Of a stretch of 64,000 nt of DNA, positions 8,907 to 17,605 are shown in pieces (the stretch's first letter is position 1; every line of letters begins with the position of its first letter). Under the pieces are notes generated by a model. It made no database searches. It was not told where the DNA came from and worked only from the letters and a program-made list of their open reading frames with translations. A program made the translations under genes and the position numbers. The DNA lies in NCBI RefSeq assembly GCF_042432495.1, contig NZ_JBHLXC010000012.1:372001-436000 (forward strand), read 5' to 3'. Source of the DNA: Pseudochelatococcus lubricantis (GTDB lineage: Bacteria; Pseudomonadota; Alphaproteobacteria; Rhizobiales; Beijerinckiaceae).

Positions 8907-9188
8907 TTAGAACATGGCCTTTCCCTTAGGATGGGCTTCCAGTTCCGCGCGATTCTTCGGCCAGGCCGAACTGCGCGCCGGATAATCGATTGTATCGTCG
9001 ACGCAAACGGCCAGTACTTCTTCGGGGGTTGCCGTCTTGTACATCTTCGCCCAGATATAAAATGTTTCCAGGATGCCAATGGCGATCACGAGCTTCTTCG
9101 TGATCGGCGTCCCCGCCAGGGCCACGTCGATGTCTGACCCGAAGGTGTCGTTCATCCATATCATCGCATCCTGCTTTGCGGTGGTCAT
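8907..9188 (-). CDS. small hypothetical protein
   Basis: A 93-residue protein beginning MTTAKQDAMIWMNDTFG. An AGGAGG lies 5 nt before the ATG at 9188, so this start is preferred over the TTG one codon earlier. There is one moderately hydrophobic segment (KKLVIAIGILETFYIWAKM) and no motif I recognise. It is the first of three leftward genes read before the 9.2-11.1 kb pair ends; the next gene upstream stops about 50 nt away, so it may be part of the same transcript. No function assigned. Confidence 0.6.
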   Translation of the reverse strand: MTTAKQDAMIWMNDTFGSDIDVALAGTPITKKLVIAIGILETFYIWAKMYKTATPEEVLAVCVDDTIDYPARSSAWPKNRAELEAHPKGKAMF

Positions 9189-9238
9189 CAAGGCCTCCTG
9201 AAGAGTTGGACAAAACGCGCTTACTGTTTGGTTTTGGA

Positions 9239-10129
9239 TTACGATGCAGGATCGTCGGAGAGATCTACCGAAAGGTCTATCAAGGCGCGGGGTGCAAATT
9301 TCCCCCGGAAAATCCCGACAGACTTTGGCTTGTCCTCGCTGATCCAGGTTGCGGTGATCCGATAGGGCTTGTCAGCAGAAACCGTGCGCCCGCCATAGCT
9401 GGGAAAACGATAGGCGTCAGCCGTAAAGGTCGCCTTTGCTCGTTGCCAGACCGTTCGCGAATCGATCGATCCGGCAAGCGGTGGCTGGTCGATATGGTCG
9501 AAGAAGTAGGACAGGCTGTCGTTGGCGGCGCTATAGGTACTACCGAGTTCCTCGATGCCGATTTGAATGGGCTGCGGCTCGGTCGCTCCCGTTGCGCGGA
9601 TCGAAACCCATGCCTGGTCGCTTTTGAGTGCGTTGGCCGCGGCTTCGTCCTGGCTTGTCTCGGGTGAGCGAATACCGAGCTTCTTAAGCAGTTGGAAGAT
9701 GCCTTCGCTTCCGCCAGCGATAATCATGGCGGACAATATCGTGGTCAAAAGACCCTGGAAGAACAATCGTAAGGGTTGCGTCTCGGCAAGTGAAATGCCG
9801 CTCGCCGCGATGATCACCCTCATCGGATCATAGGTGGTAACCAGAACAAGCATCAGGCCGACGCCGAACATGATCGGTGTCTTGAGCGCCCTGGCATTAA
9901 ATGCGACCCGGAAGACGCGCCAATTGAAGAGCGCCGCCAATGCGGATTCCATGACGATCACAACGGCCAGCAGTTGCAGCAAGGTCCCGCTCAAGGCGTT
10001 CCAGGTCCCCTCTCCTAGTCCACCCGGTTGCGCAGGTGGCGCTGCTTCTTGTGTCTGGGCCCCTGTGAACGCCAGGGCTGCGATCATGACACCGGCCAGT
10101 GCCACTAATGCATATCGACCCGTTCTCAT
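9239..10129 (-). CDS. exported/inner-membrane protein of unknown function with three TM segments
   Basis: A 296-residue protein. Residues 1-27 are a signal peptide or first TM (ALVALAGVMIAALAFTGAQ). A proline-rich linker follows, then three hydrophobic helices around residues 50-65 (LLAVVIVMESALAALF), 85-103 and 125-145. The C-terminal half, about 140 residues, is soluble and begins near KKLGIRSPE. No catalytic motif is recognised. It follows the SH3/DUF2272 gene on the same strand with a 97-nt gap, so the two may work together at the cell envelope. Confidence 0.65.
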   Translation of the reverse strand: MRTGRYALVALAGVMIAALAFTGAQTQEAAPPAQPGGLGEGTWNALSGTLLQLLAVVIVMESALAALFNWRVFRVAFNARALKTPIMFGVGLMLVLVTTYDPMRVIIAASGISLAETQPLRLFFQGLLTTILSAMIIAGGSEGIFQLLKKLGIRSPETSQDEAAANALKSDQAWVSIRATGATEPQPIQIGIEELGSTYSAANDSLSYFFDHIDQPPLAGSIDSRTVWQRAKATFTADAYRFPSYGGRTVSADKPYRITATWISEDKPKSVGIFRGKFAPRALIDLSVDLSDDPAS

Positions 10130-10226
10130 GCTCTCTTTCTCCAGTGAGGCTAAGGGACATTTCTTTCAGGCGGCAGTTTTCGGTAAAATCTTCATGCAGA
10201 GATGACTGGGGAGAGGTCTCCCGACT

Positions 10227-11051
10227 TCAAAGCATGTTCTTCATGATCATGAACCTGTCCCCGGTCAGCTTCACATAGCCGTTGGAATCCAACTCGTAGG
10301 ATACGCGCGATACACTGTTTGAGTTGTTCGCGCCGAGCGCCCAGAGGCTTCCCGGATTGATCTCGCACACGACGTCTGTGTGGGCCTCGAAGGTCGTGGT
10401 GGTGTTCATGATCGCTTTGACTTGCGCATAGGTTTTCACCGACCCGCGCCACCGCACGACCAGATCGCCAACACGTGGTTTGTGGTCATCCAATTCATAG
10501 CCCCAGAACGGACAGGATGGATTTCCGGCCTCCCGCTGCTTTACGCTATCCTTGATGTAGGAATGGTGCCCACTGCTGAACTTGAATCCGGTATAGCCAC
10601 CGGCACGACGCACGAAAGCGGACATTCCCGCTGCCGACCACGGCCATTTCTTGTGGCTCGTGTTGTCTCCGGGAGGACGACCAGCACCAAGATCGTCCCA
10701 CATCTTCAGGACCTTTTGCTTGTAGCTTTTCCCCAGAGGGCTATTTCCGTTCTTGTCATCGTCTTCTTTGCCCTTTCCTCGGTCGAATTCTCCCCAGTAA
10801 AAGGCAGCAGCTTGGATCAGGCGTCCTGCGGCGTCGCTATGAAGAATGCTGAGGTTGCGATCTGAGACATGTCCAATCTGGCCCGCAAAAGGACCGTCGA
10901 CGATTTTGATATGCTTCCACTTTGTAGGTGAGACCGTGACCTCCTCGACGATTGTCGAAAAGGGAAGATTGCCGATAAGTGTGGCCTTGTCGGACGGTCC
11001 AGCGCGCAGATTAGCCCCGACATCCATGCGTGTGACAATATATTTCGTCAT
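10227..11051 (-). CDS. SH3 domain plus DUF2272-like (NlpC/P60-type) protein
   Basis: A 274-residue protein. Residues about 1-75 form a bacterial SH3 domain (NLRAGPSDKATLIGNLP, GHVSDRNL). The rest matches the DUF2272 pattern, a papain-like fold: a KKWPWSAAGMSAFVRRAGG helix, then SSGHHSYIKDS and a PRVGDLVVRW strand. I chose the ATG at 11051, which follows a GGGGGTGAAA ribosome-binding region; the longer ORF start at 11108 adds a basic tail with no support. The fold suggests binding or cutting of peptidoglycan or another wall polymer, but a typical Cys of the NlpC motif is not obvious. No signal peptide is visible, so delivery would need a partner. Confidence 0.6.
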   Translation of the reverse strand: MTKYIVTRMDVGANLRAGPSDKATLIGNLPFSTIVEEVTVSPTKWKHIKIVDGPFAGQIGHVSDRNLSILHSDAAGRLIQAAAFYWGEFDRGKGKEDDDKNGNSPLGKSYKQKVLKMWDDLGAGRPPGDNTSHKKWPWSAAGMSAFVRRAGGYTGFKFSSGHHSYIKDSVKQREAGNPSCPFWGYELDDHKPRVGDLVVRWRGSVKTYAQVKAIMNTTTTFEAHTDVVCEINPGSLWALGANNSNSVSRVSYELDSNGYVKLTGDRFMIMKNML

Positions 11052-11262
11052 TTTCACCCCCAAGATTGGGCCTGCATCTCGTCGCAGGCCGACCTCACGG
11101 CGGAACAATTGACGTCGCCCGAGACGCTCCCCTTAAGCGCCTAGCGCGTTCCGTATGTGAGCAAGCAATATTGGGCTTTCATACTTTTTTTGTCGAGTAG
11201 GTTCATATTATTATAACTAAAAATATATTGGTGCTTAACTTGAGCTGGGGATCACGTGGCGG

Positions 11263-11815
11263 TCACGACACGAATTGGATGTCCGTCAGATCGTTGATTA
11301 ACCGCGCCACCAAATTGAACCGCGCCTCATCATTCCTGCCCAAAGGATCCACCGCCGCGAGCTTGCCGAAGCTAATGAGGCTCTTAGCCTCGATTGCAGC
11401 GATCGGCGTCTGCACCACCTCGCTAACGTAGCTGGAGGCGAACGACCCAAAGACGAATTCCTCTTCGGACCGCAAGGCCGCCTCCTGGCCATCTCATAGC
11501 CTGTGGCGCAGAGCTTGCCAGTCTCGTCATGGATGAAGGCGATGATTTTCCAGAAGCGAAAGGGGATCTTGACGCCATAGAGCGTCGGATCCTTGTCGGT
11601 GAAGTAGGGACCGGTAAAGACTGAAATCCGCATCTTGTCCTGGCGGGCGTGACCGAGCGCATAATCTTCCAGTTCCAGCCAGATCGGTGAATTGAACGAT
11701 TGCATCTGCGGGGGTCGCGTTGGTGACGTGCATTGAATCTGCATTGCCGCGTGTTGCGATCTCAGGGGCGCCCCAAGCTGGGTCCTCCCGCCGGGTCATA
11801 TGGCCTCGGCTAAAC
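11263..11815 (-). pseudogene. C-terminal half of a NUC1-type DNA/RNA non-specific endonuclease, twice frameshifted
   Basis: Read leftward from 11815, the active-site motif appears as SRGHMTRREDPAWG (DRGHM in functional enzymes). MHVTNATP, QMQSFNSPIWLELEDY and ISVFTGPYFTDKDP follow, ending with ...NDLTDIQFVS. Two single-base changes break it: an extra C near 11708 (after NATP) and a missing C near 11490 (after GYEMA). The N-terminal half is lost at the boundary with an IS630 fragment. This family degrades nucleic acids using a His-general base and a metal ion; this copy cannot be made as one protein. Confidence 0.75.
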
Positions 11816-11963
11816 CTTGGGGGATTGCCGAACCTTGACCGCCAGCCGTGCGCCCGTCGCCGCCGAGATCATCAGGAGCCGAGCGGCTTCCCGCGCACTC
11901 AGACCTTCTTCGATGGCGCGCTGGAAACGACGACGCAAGTCAAGCGAAAGCGGTGAAGGCATG
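11816..11963 (-). mobile_element. IS630-family transposase N-terminal fragment
   Basis: It starts MPSPLSLDLRRRFQRAIEEG and continues as SAREAARLLMISAATGARL, the helix-turn-helix of IS630-type transposases. It is cut after about 50 residues, exactly where the nuclease remnant begins. No catalytic domain is left. Confidence 0.7.
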
Positions 11964-12070
11964 GCACAATCCTCCTCAACAGGAGGAATCACAAAACACG
12001 ACGCAAAGAAAGAGCCCGATGCAACGGAAAAACGGAAAAAATTTAGATTTCTTATAGAAAAATCAGTACA

Positions 12071-12812
12071 TTACAAGGAATTATGCCGGATCAGATAGCG
12101 GTGCAGTCGTCCGTTGCCGTCCTCGAAAGGATGGATATAGACGAAGCCGAAGGCAAGAACCGCCGCGGCGCGTGAGAGCACGTCCTTGGGTACGGCTGCG
12201 ACCGCTTCCCTCGCCCGCTCCTTGAGGCCCCGCGCCACAAGCGCCTGGAGGCGTTCCGTCCTGCAAACGAGCGGACAGAAATCCGGCGTGCCGGGCAGAT
12301 TGTCGCGAACACGGTGGCGCGGTGAAAGCACGCCCTCCGTGGCGAATTGTTGTTTGGGATCGACAACAGGGACGTAGCTGCCCCGGTCCGCATCCGGGAT
12401 GTTGAGGCGCGTATCGAGCAGCCATTCATGGAGAAACCAGAGTCGGCGAGCGTAGGCGCTGGTTGGCTTGGCGCGGACAAAGGCCGTGACCGGCTCCGGC
12501 ACCATGCTCAGAAAGAGGCGCCGCAGGACCGTCAGGTCAAGACCCTCATATTTGAGCGCAAAGACAAGGTGGCCTTCCACGGTAGGTTCCGGCGCATGAC
12601 GGGGTGTGACGGGGTGTGAACAGCCGCCAGTTGTCGGCCTCGTAAACACGGTGCTTCTCACCGATGGCGGAAAGCCTGATTGGCAGGAGGACGGTGAGGT
12701 CAAAAGCACTGATCAAGGCGGCATAGCCCGCCGGCAGCCCTCGCTCAGGCAGGTGGCGACCGTGAAAAACACTGATCTGCTCTGAAAACGGATGATGATC
12801 TTTCTCGTTCAT
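12071..12812 (-). pseudogene. Fic-domain protein gene, out of frame by a 10-bp tandem duplication and truncated at the 3' end
   Basis: It starts MNEKDHHPFSEQIS at 12812. The N-terminal segment runs to DNWRLFTPRH, after which the frame is lost; the next frame continues APEPTVEGHLVFALKYEG and keeps going to the AMPylation motif IHPFEDGNGRLHRY. Removing one copy of the 10-bp tandem repeat at 12598-12617 restores a continuous reading frame exactly. The protein also stops just after the Fic motif (RHNSL), well short of family length, probably because of rearrangement near the IS630 fragment. Fic enzymes transfer AMP to target proteins. Present state: inactive unless the repeat contracts, and doubtful even then. 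Confidence 0.75.
12598..12617. repeat. 10-bp tandem duplication inside the Fic gene
   Basis: GACGGGGTGT is present twice head to tail. One extra copy adds 10 bp, a shift of one base, and explains the split reading frame of the Fic gene. Confidence 0.9.
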
Positions 12813-13098
12813 GAAAACCGTTGATGGCTTATGAAACTTCGGTGGCAACACCGCGCACCTATAAATTTTTATGATGAAGGGTGAAAAATAATTTTTTAAG
12901 ATGAAATTTGTGAAATTCATATATGCTAGGAGCATACTTTCCTAACGCGCTCAGCCCTGCTGGGCTGATCGAGCGCAAGGCACCAGGCCAGCCGTCGACC
13001 CCTCCGAATTCACGAACAATAGCGGCAGAAACCAGCAATAGTTCTGGTTGTCGTTCATTCAGGCCGAGCGCTCGGCTGCCGTGCCGCGTTGCAGCCGG

Positions 13099-15264
13099 TC
13101 ACCTGAACCCGATCGGCCGGCATGCGCCGGGTTTCAGCGCAACCTCCTCTTTCAGCATCTCGCCCAGGGTTCGCGCATCGGAGACGCGCAGCACCTTTGC
13201 CTTCCGGGCCACCACCGTGACATCGCCGGGCGTCAGCGGATCGAGCCTAAGCACGCCCGCCGGTGCCGCGCAGCCGAAGTTAAGGCGGAAGGCCTTCGCG
13301 ATCTGTGCAGGCGTCATGGCGCCGAACCGGGCCTTGAAGAGAAATCGCCGCTGCATGGCGGGGTCGAGACGCTCCGGTGTGTTGCTGGTAGCCGCGAACG
13401 GCAGGGGATGGCGCTCCATCCAGGTCAGCATCTCGTTGACCTGACTTACCTCCCAGTTGCGCACGGTGCTGCTTCGGTCGGCGAGCAGCGAGTCCGCCTC
13501 GTCGAAGATGAGGAACATCCGGTTGTCGATCGCTTCATGAAAGGCCTCGGCTATATTCGCTTCCGTCTGGCCGACATACATTCCGAGCAGATCGGAGCCA
13601 CGCTTTTCCAGCACCTCAAGGCCGAGACGCTCGGCCAGATGACGGGCAAAGGCGCTCTTCCCCGTTCCCGGCAGGCCGATGAACAGGAAAGAAAGCGCCC
13701 CCGGTCCTGCGGCGGTCACTCGCTCCTCGAGCGACGCCAGATCGATATCCGCCGATGGCAGCGAGGCGTCGAACCGCGCTCCATGGGGCAAAGGCAGGGC
13801 CGTTTCCCGCCCGCCCAGCGCCTTATGGATCGAGAGGGCGGAGGCGACGGCAATCTCTCCTGCCTCCGCGTGGTTGTTCTCTCCACCTGCTCCGGCAGTG
13901 CCCAGGCGCGCAGCCTTGAGGGCGGACGCGATGACAGCCGGTGCCACGGGTACCTGAGCGAGCCTGTCACGGCTTGCGGGATCGAGGGAAAAATCGAGCC
14001 CGGCAATATGACGGTCGATGATGACCCGCCGCACCACAACGCCTGGCTGCCGGAACTCGACGACCCGCGCCATGCGCCGCAGCACCGCTTCCCCGAGACG
14101 CCGCGGATGGTTGGTGATCCAGATGGTCGGGACGGCGCTCGTCTCGATCAGCCGGCTGAGAAACACCTTCGACCCACGCCGGTCCGATCCGTTCCCGGTA
14201 TCGACTCCGACGAAGATGTCGTCAGCCTCATCCACCACCACGATCGTCCGCCCTGCGCTCTGCCCGAGCGCCGAGAGGAAGGACAGGTGCGCCAGCCGGT
14301 CCGCGCGGCTCGGCTCCTGGAGGCGCTCGTTCGCTTCGCCGGCAAAGACGACACGAGCGTTGCAAAGAGTCCCCAGCAACGTCGCGAACTCGGTCTTTCC
14401 CGTCCCCGGATCACCGTGAAACAGGATATTGATGCCCGTCTCACGGGTTGTAAAGGCTCCATTGAGGATGTTCGCGACATCGTCGACGACACGGCCGAGA
14501 TGGCGGAAGTCCAACCGCTCCAATGTGGAAGGACGGGGCTGGCCGAACAGGCCCTGCTCCAGAAGGCGCGGATCGTCCGTATCCTTTTTCAACAGATCAG
14601 CGAGCATCCCGGAGGGGGTAAAAGCGCCGCCATACTGGTCCTCGACGAGCCCGAACCGCCGCAGCGGCGCATTCTTGCCGAGGTAATCGTTGATGACCCA
14701 CTTCGGGATACCCAGCAACGCACAGACCATCCCGCCGCTGACCTCTCCATCCTCGAGGCAGCCGCCCCCCGATGAGGGCACGCCGATGCCGAATTCGTCG
14801 GCAAACCGGCGATCGGTATTCAGCAGCGCAGAAAAGGAGCGATAGGACGCCATATAAGTCAATCGGAACAAGATGCCCAGGATCAGCGCGCTGCGATCAT
14901 CAAGCTCCAGCGTCGCACAGACCCAGTCCAGACGCCGTTGCAGCGCTGACGGCGCAGGGGCGGCAGTCCGGTTTGCCAGAATGGTCTCGAGCGGCAGCTT
15001 CACGGAGATCACCGGCGGCAGTTCGGTGTCGCCGCCCTCGCCCCTGTGAGCCTCCAGTTGCGGAATGGACAGATTCAGGCGCTCTGCATTGGCCAGATAC
15101 CATTTCACGACAGCCGCGGAACAGACGTAGTGCTCGCCTTTCCGGAGCAAGCCGACATAGGCCAGTACCAGCGCCCGCAGCATGTAATGCTCGAAGGCGT
15201 CATTTTCCGGCGCTGACGATGTGAGCAGGGCATGCCCCCTCACAAGACGATCAAACAGCTCCAT
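13099..15264 (-). CDS. double AAA-ATPase, divergent from a WYL regulator
   Basis: A 721-residue protein. The N-terminal 250 residues have no motif I can name. Two AAA modules follow. The first has Walker A GDPGTGKTEF, Walker B TIVVVDEADDIFV and a sensor TNHPRRLGEAVLRRMARV. The second has Walker A GLPGTGKSAFA, Walker B MFLIFDEADSLLADR and TSNTPERLDPAMQRRF with arginine-finger candidates. I take the ATG at 15264, which has AAGGTGG upstream, over a GTG at 15273. It is transcribed away from the BrxR/CapW-like gene at 15485 across a 220-bp region with several inverted repeats, the usual arrangement for a regulator controlling a defence gene. A remodelling role in phage or plasmid defence is inference. 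Confidence 0.75.
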   Translation of the reverse strand: MELFDRLVRGHALLTSSAPENDAFEHYMLRALVLAYVGLLRKGEHYVCSAAVVKWYLANAERLNLSIPQLEAHRGEGGDTELPPVISVKLPLETILANRTAAPAPSALQRRLDWVCATLELDDRSALILGILFRLTYMASYRSFSALLNTDRRFADEFGIGVPSSGGGCLEDGEVSGGMVCALLGIPKWVINDYLGKNAPLRRFGLVEDQYGGAFTPSGMLADLLKKDTDDPRLLEQGLFGQPRPSTLERLDFRHLGRVVDDVANILNGAFTTRETGINILFHGDPGTGKTEFATLLGTLCNARVVFAGEANERLQEPSRADRLAHLSFLSALGQSAGRTIVVVDEADDIFVGVDTGNGSDRRGSKVFLSRLIETSAVPTIWITNHPRRLGEAVLRRMARVVEFRQPGVVVRRVIIDRHIAGLDFSLDPASRDRLAQVPVAPAVIASALKAARLGTAGAGGENNHAEAGEIAVASALSIHKALGGRETALPLPHGARFDASLPSADIDLASLEERVTAAGPGALSFLFIGLPGTGKSAFARHLAERLGLEVLEKRGSDLLGMYVGQTEANIAEAFHEAIDNRMFLIFDEADSLLADRSSTVRNWEVSQVNEMLTWMERHPLPFAATSNTPERLDPAMQRRFLFKARFGAMTPAQIAKAFRLNFGCAAPAGVLRLDPLTPGDVTVVARKAKVLRVSDARTLGEMLKEEVALKPGACRPIGFR

Positions 15265-15409
15265 CACGCCCACCTTCCGCGCTTCGTTATCCTACTCATG
15301 CAGCCCTGATCGGCAGAACACCGTGCAATGGATCGTGAACCGGCGTCGGGCCTCGGATCATCCCTGCGCCCCTCGGAGAGAGAGCCTTGACCATAGCTCG
15401 CCAATGGGC

Positions 15410-15470
15410 ATAGTAACTATACGGAATGTCGAACCATGTCAATATGCATATAGTTTCTATTCTCACTATA
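15410..15470. promoter_or_regulatory. inverted repeats between the AAA ATPase and WYL genes
   Basis: ATAGTAACTAT (15410-15420) is a perfect 5-1-5 palindrome. A near copy, ATAGTTTCTAT, lies at 15450-15460, and TATAGT/ACTATA form an inverted repeat over 15449-15470. A leftward TTGACA element is at 15442-15437. These are good candidates for the binding site of the WYL protein and the divergent promoters, by analogy with BrxR/CapW. Confidence 0.5.
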
Positions 15471-15484
15471 AGGTACGATTCCAT

Positions 15485-16396
15485 ATGAGCGAGCAGACGA
15501 GGAACCTGCGGTGGGGCATCGAGCAACGGCTTGAGTTCATTGAGTTTCGACTGTTCTGGGAGGGAGGCGTCAACCGTGCCGACATCATCGACCGCTTCAG
15601 GGTCTCGGTCCCGCAGGCGTCGAAGGACTTGACGCATTATCAGGAAGCTGCCCCCGGCAACATGCGCTACGACACCAGTCTGAAGCGCTATTTCGCCACG
15701 AGCGAATTCCAGTCGAGATATCTTCATCCGGACGCGGGCGACTACCTGATGCAGATGACCGCCGCCGAGTTGCCGCCGCATCTCGCGGCCCAGACATGGG
15801 TTTCACAACCGGTGGCGTTCGCGACTCTGGCGCAGCTGCACCGCGCCGTCGATGCCGTGATGCTGCGCCGATTGCTGACCGTGATCCGCTCCGGCCTCTC
15901 CGTCGAAATTCGCTATCAATCGCTCAACCCGGACAAGCCGAAGCCGCAATGGCGACGGATCACGCCGCATGCCTTCTGCTTCGACGGCATGCGCTGGCAC
16001 GCGAGGGCCTTCTGTCACGAGCGCGGAACTTTTCGCGATTTCCTGCTCCCCCGCATCTCGGGCCAGCGGGATGAAGGCGCTCCCGGCCTACTGTCCGACG
16101 CTGACAGCGCTTGGCACGAAATCTACCGGATCAGGCTGAAGCCCCACCCGGCACTGTCGGACGCGCAAAAGCAGGCCGTCGCCGCCGACTACGGCATGCG
16201 CGACGGGATGTTCGAGATCCCGATGCGCCTCGCCATGCTGTTTTACTTCCGCAAGCAACATCTCGGGCTGGACTACCGGGAGCATGAGAGAAGCCCCCAG
16301 CAGCAGCATATCGTCATGGCCGATCAGGAGTCCGTCCGCGAAGCCCAGGCCCGCGCCGACGCACCGCCCCGGAAACCGTGGGCACCTCCGCGTTGA
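15485..16396 (+). CDS. BrxR/CapW-like WYL-domain transcriptional regulator
   Basis: A 303-residue protein with the winged-helix–WYL–WCX layout. The first 60 residues (LRWGIEQRLEFIEFRLFWEG, then VSVPQASKDLTHYQ) match the wHTH of BrxR/CapW regulators found upstream of BREX and CBASS operons. The WYL core is around residues 130-200 (VEIRYQSLNPDKP, then PHAFCFDGMRWHARAFC). The ATG at 15485 is chosen over an ORF start 264 nt earlier that would span the regulatory region. Family members repress defence genes and release on a signal bound by the WYL pocket. It probably controls the divergent AAA ATPase and perhaps itself. Confidence 0.8.
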   Translation: MSEQTRNLRWGIEQRLEFIEFRLFWEGGVNRADIIDRFRVSVPQASKDLTHYQEAAPGNMRYDTSLKRYFATSEFQSRYLHPDAGDYLMQMTAAELPPHLAAQTWVSQPVAFATLAQLHRAVDAVMLRRLLTVIRSGLSVEIRYQSLNPDKPKPQWRRITPHAFCFDGMRWHARAFCHERGTFRDFLLPRISGQRDEGAPGLLSDADSAWHEIYRIRLKPHPALSDAQKQAVAADYGMRDGMFEIPMRLAMLFYFRKQHLGLDYREHERSPQQQHIVMADQESVREAQARADAPPRKPWAPPR

Positions 16397-16428
16397 AGGA
16401 CGGCCGAGGGGCTGCGTAGCTTTGCCAC

Positions 16429-16968
16429 TCAATCAGCCTCACGCCATTCGACGGCAACTTCTCCCCCGAGAACCGCTGCGGCGCGCATGATGTATTTCAG
16501 GTTCGGGCGGCGAATCGACTTCTGGAAGAACCGGCCGGTACCGGCCAGCCGATCGAGTTGAACAAACGACATGCTGCAGGTTGCCGCGCGACGTCGAATG
16601 GAATCGAGAGCCCGATCCTCGAAAACCACCAGATGCGGTTCTCGTTTTCGCAATCCGAGGTGGCGTGCCTTGCTCTTGATCCGCGACAGACTCATGCTCG
16701 GGAATAGCAGCATCAGTTCTGCGTCCAAGACGTTGCTCTCCCAAGCCAATTGAAGCCTTTTGACCCCGACATTGGTCCATAGCTCGCGGCGCCGGACCAC
16801 GCCCAGATGACCGGCCCGGTTTTTCAAAGCAGCCAATGAACGATGGGACAGCGCCCGCGTCATGCAGCGATAATCCGGATAGGTGCTCCGGACCAGTTCG
16901 TCCTCTTCGGATGACCAGCGCTCACGTCGTCCACAAGTGGATTTGGAAACGATAGTATCAGGCGGCAT
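16429..16968 (-). CDS. SANT/Myb-like DNA-binding protein, paralogue B
   Basis: A 179-residue basic protein with two SANT/Myb-like repeats: RWSSEEDELVRSTYPDY with RSLAALKNRAGHLGV, then LWTNVGVKRLQLAWESN with RIKSKARHLGL. Its C-terminal part (YIMRAAAVLGGEVAVEWRE) aligns with the same part of the neighbouring gene. I use the ATG at 16968, which overlaps the stop of the upstream paralogue by 11 nt. Related phage and island proteins use such repeats to bind DNA; the target is unknown. Its 3' end faces that of the WYL gene with a 32-nt gap. Confidence 0.65.
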   Translation of the reverse strand: MPPDTIVSKSTCGRRERWSSEEDELVRSTYPDYRCMTRALSHRSLAALKNRAGHLGVVRRRELWTNVGVKRLQLAWESNVLDAELMLLFPSMSLSRIKSKARHLGLRKREPHLVVFEDRALDSIRRRAATCSMSFVQLDRLAGTGRFFQKSIRRPNLKYIMRAAAVLGGEVAVEWREAD

Positions 16969-17605
16969 GAGCGACCGTCTCCGGCCAGCGCACGACCACT
17001 TGTCCCTTAAGCTCACGGATGGCCTTCTGAAGCAGACGCCAGTTGCTGCAGCGCGGGCAAACGAAATACCGCCCGGCGCTGACATAGGTATCCAGATCGG
17101 TCATTGTCAGTCCCAAGTCGAACGCCCTATTTCGTACTGTGTCAACCAGCAGCAAGCCCGTCCCCTTCGGGCGTCTTCGTGGACGCCGGATGCCGAGATG
17201 AAATGCCTTGTTCCAGATCTGGCGCTTCGTCTTGCCGGGAAACATGGAGACCAGATCATCAACGGGTACGCCAGCGACGTAGGGCTTACGCAGACGCGGA
17301 ACCTCATCGGCGCTCCAGGCTCGGCGTGAGGGCACAAGACCGATTTGGTGGGCTTTCTTGGTGATCGCGCCGATGCCACGCTCGGGCAGGGCCAGCGCAA
17401 GGGCGTCAAGGTCTGGACGGAACTGCCGTAATATTTCGATTTCGACATCGCTCCAAAGACGATCCCCTGCAATGGTGCATCCGGTTTTGACCATATGGCG
17501 CAAGAGCGCGTTTCGCCCGTTCAATCCGCGTCGCTGCGCCTTTGTCAGAAGCATGGCATCACCAAAATCAAGTAACTCGTGGCGGATACGTTCAAGATAT
17601 GACAA
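16958..17605 (-). CDS. SANT/Myb-like DNA-binding protein, paralogue A
   Basis: A 215-residue protein with the same plan as the next gene: repeat 1 DRLWSDVEIEILRQFRPD with AITKKAHQIGL, repeat 2 RAWSADEVPRLRKPY with RQIWNKAFHLGI. A CPRCSNWRLLQKAIRELKG segment and a VVVRWPE end follow. The Cys pair CPRC could bind metal, but no second pair is visible. It is cotranscribed with paralogue B (11-nt overlap), pointing to an ancient duplication kept as a pair. Not a recognised defence gene. Confidence 0.65.
   Translation of the reverse strand: MSYLERIRHELLDFGDAMLLTKAQRRGLNGRNALLRHMVKTGCTIAGDRLWSDVEIEILRQFRPDLDALALALPERGIGAITKKAHQIGLVPSRRAWSADEVPRLRKPYVAGVPVDDLVSMFPGKTKRQIWNKAFHLGIRRPRRRPKGTGLLLVDTVRNRAFDLGLTMTDLDTYVSAGRYFVCPRCSNWRLLQKAIRELKGQVVVRWPETVAHAA

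Noticed and set aside
13048..14775. 575-codon rightward frame
   Set aside because: Lies antisense to the double-AAA ATPase, whose Walker motifs are unmistakable.
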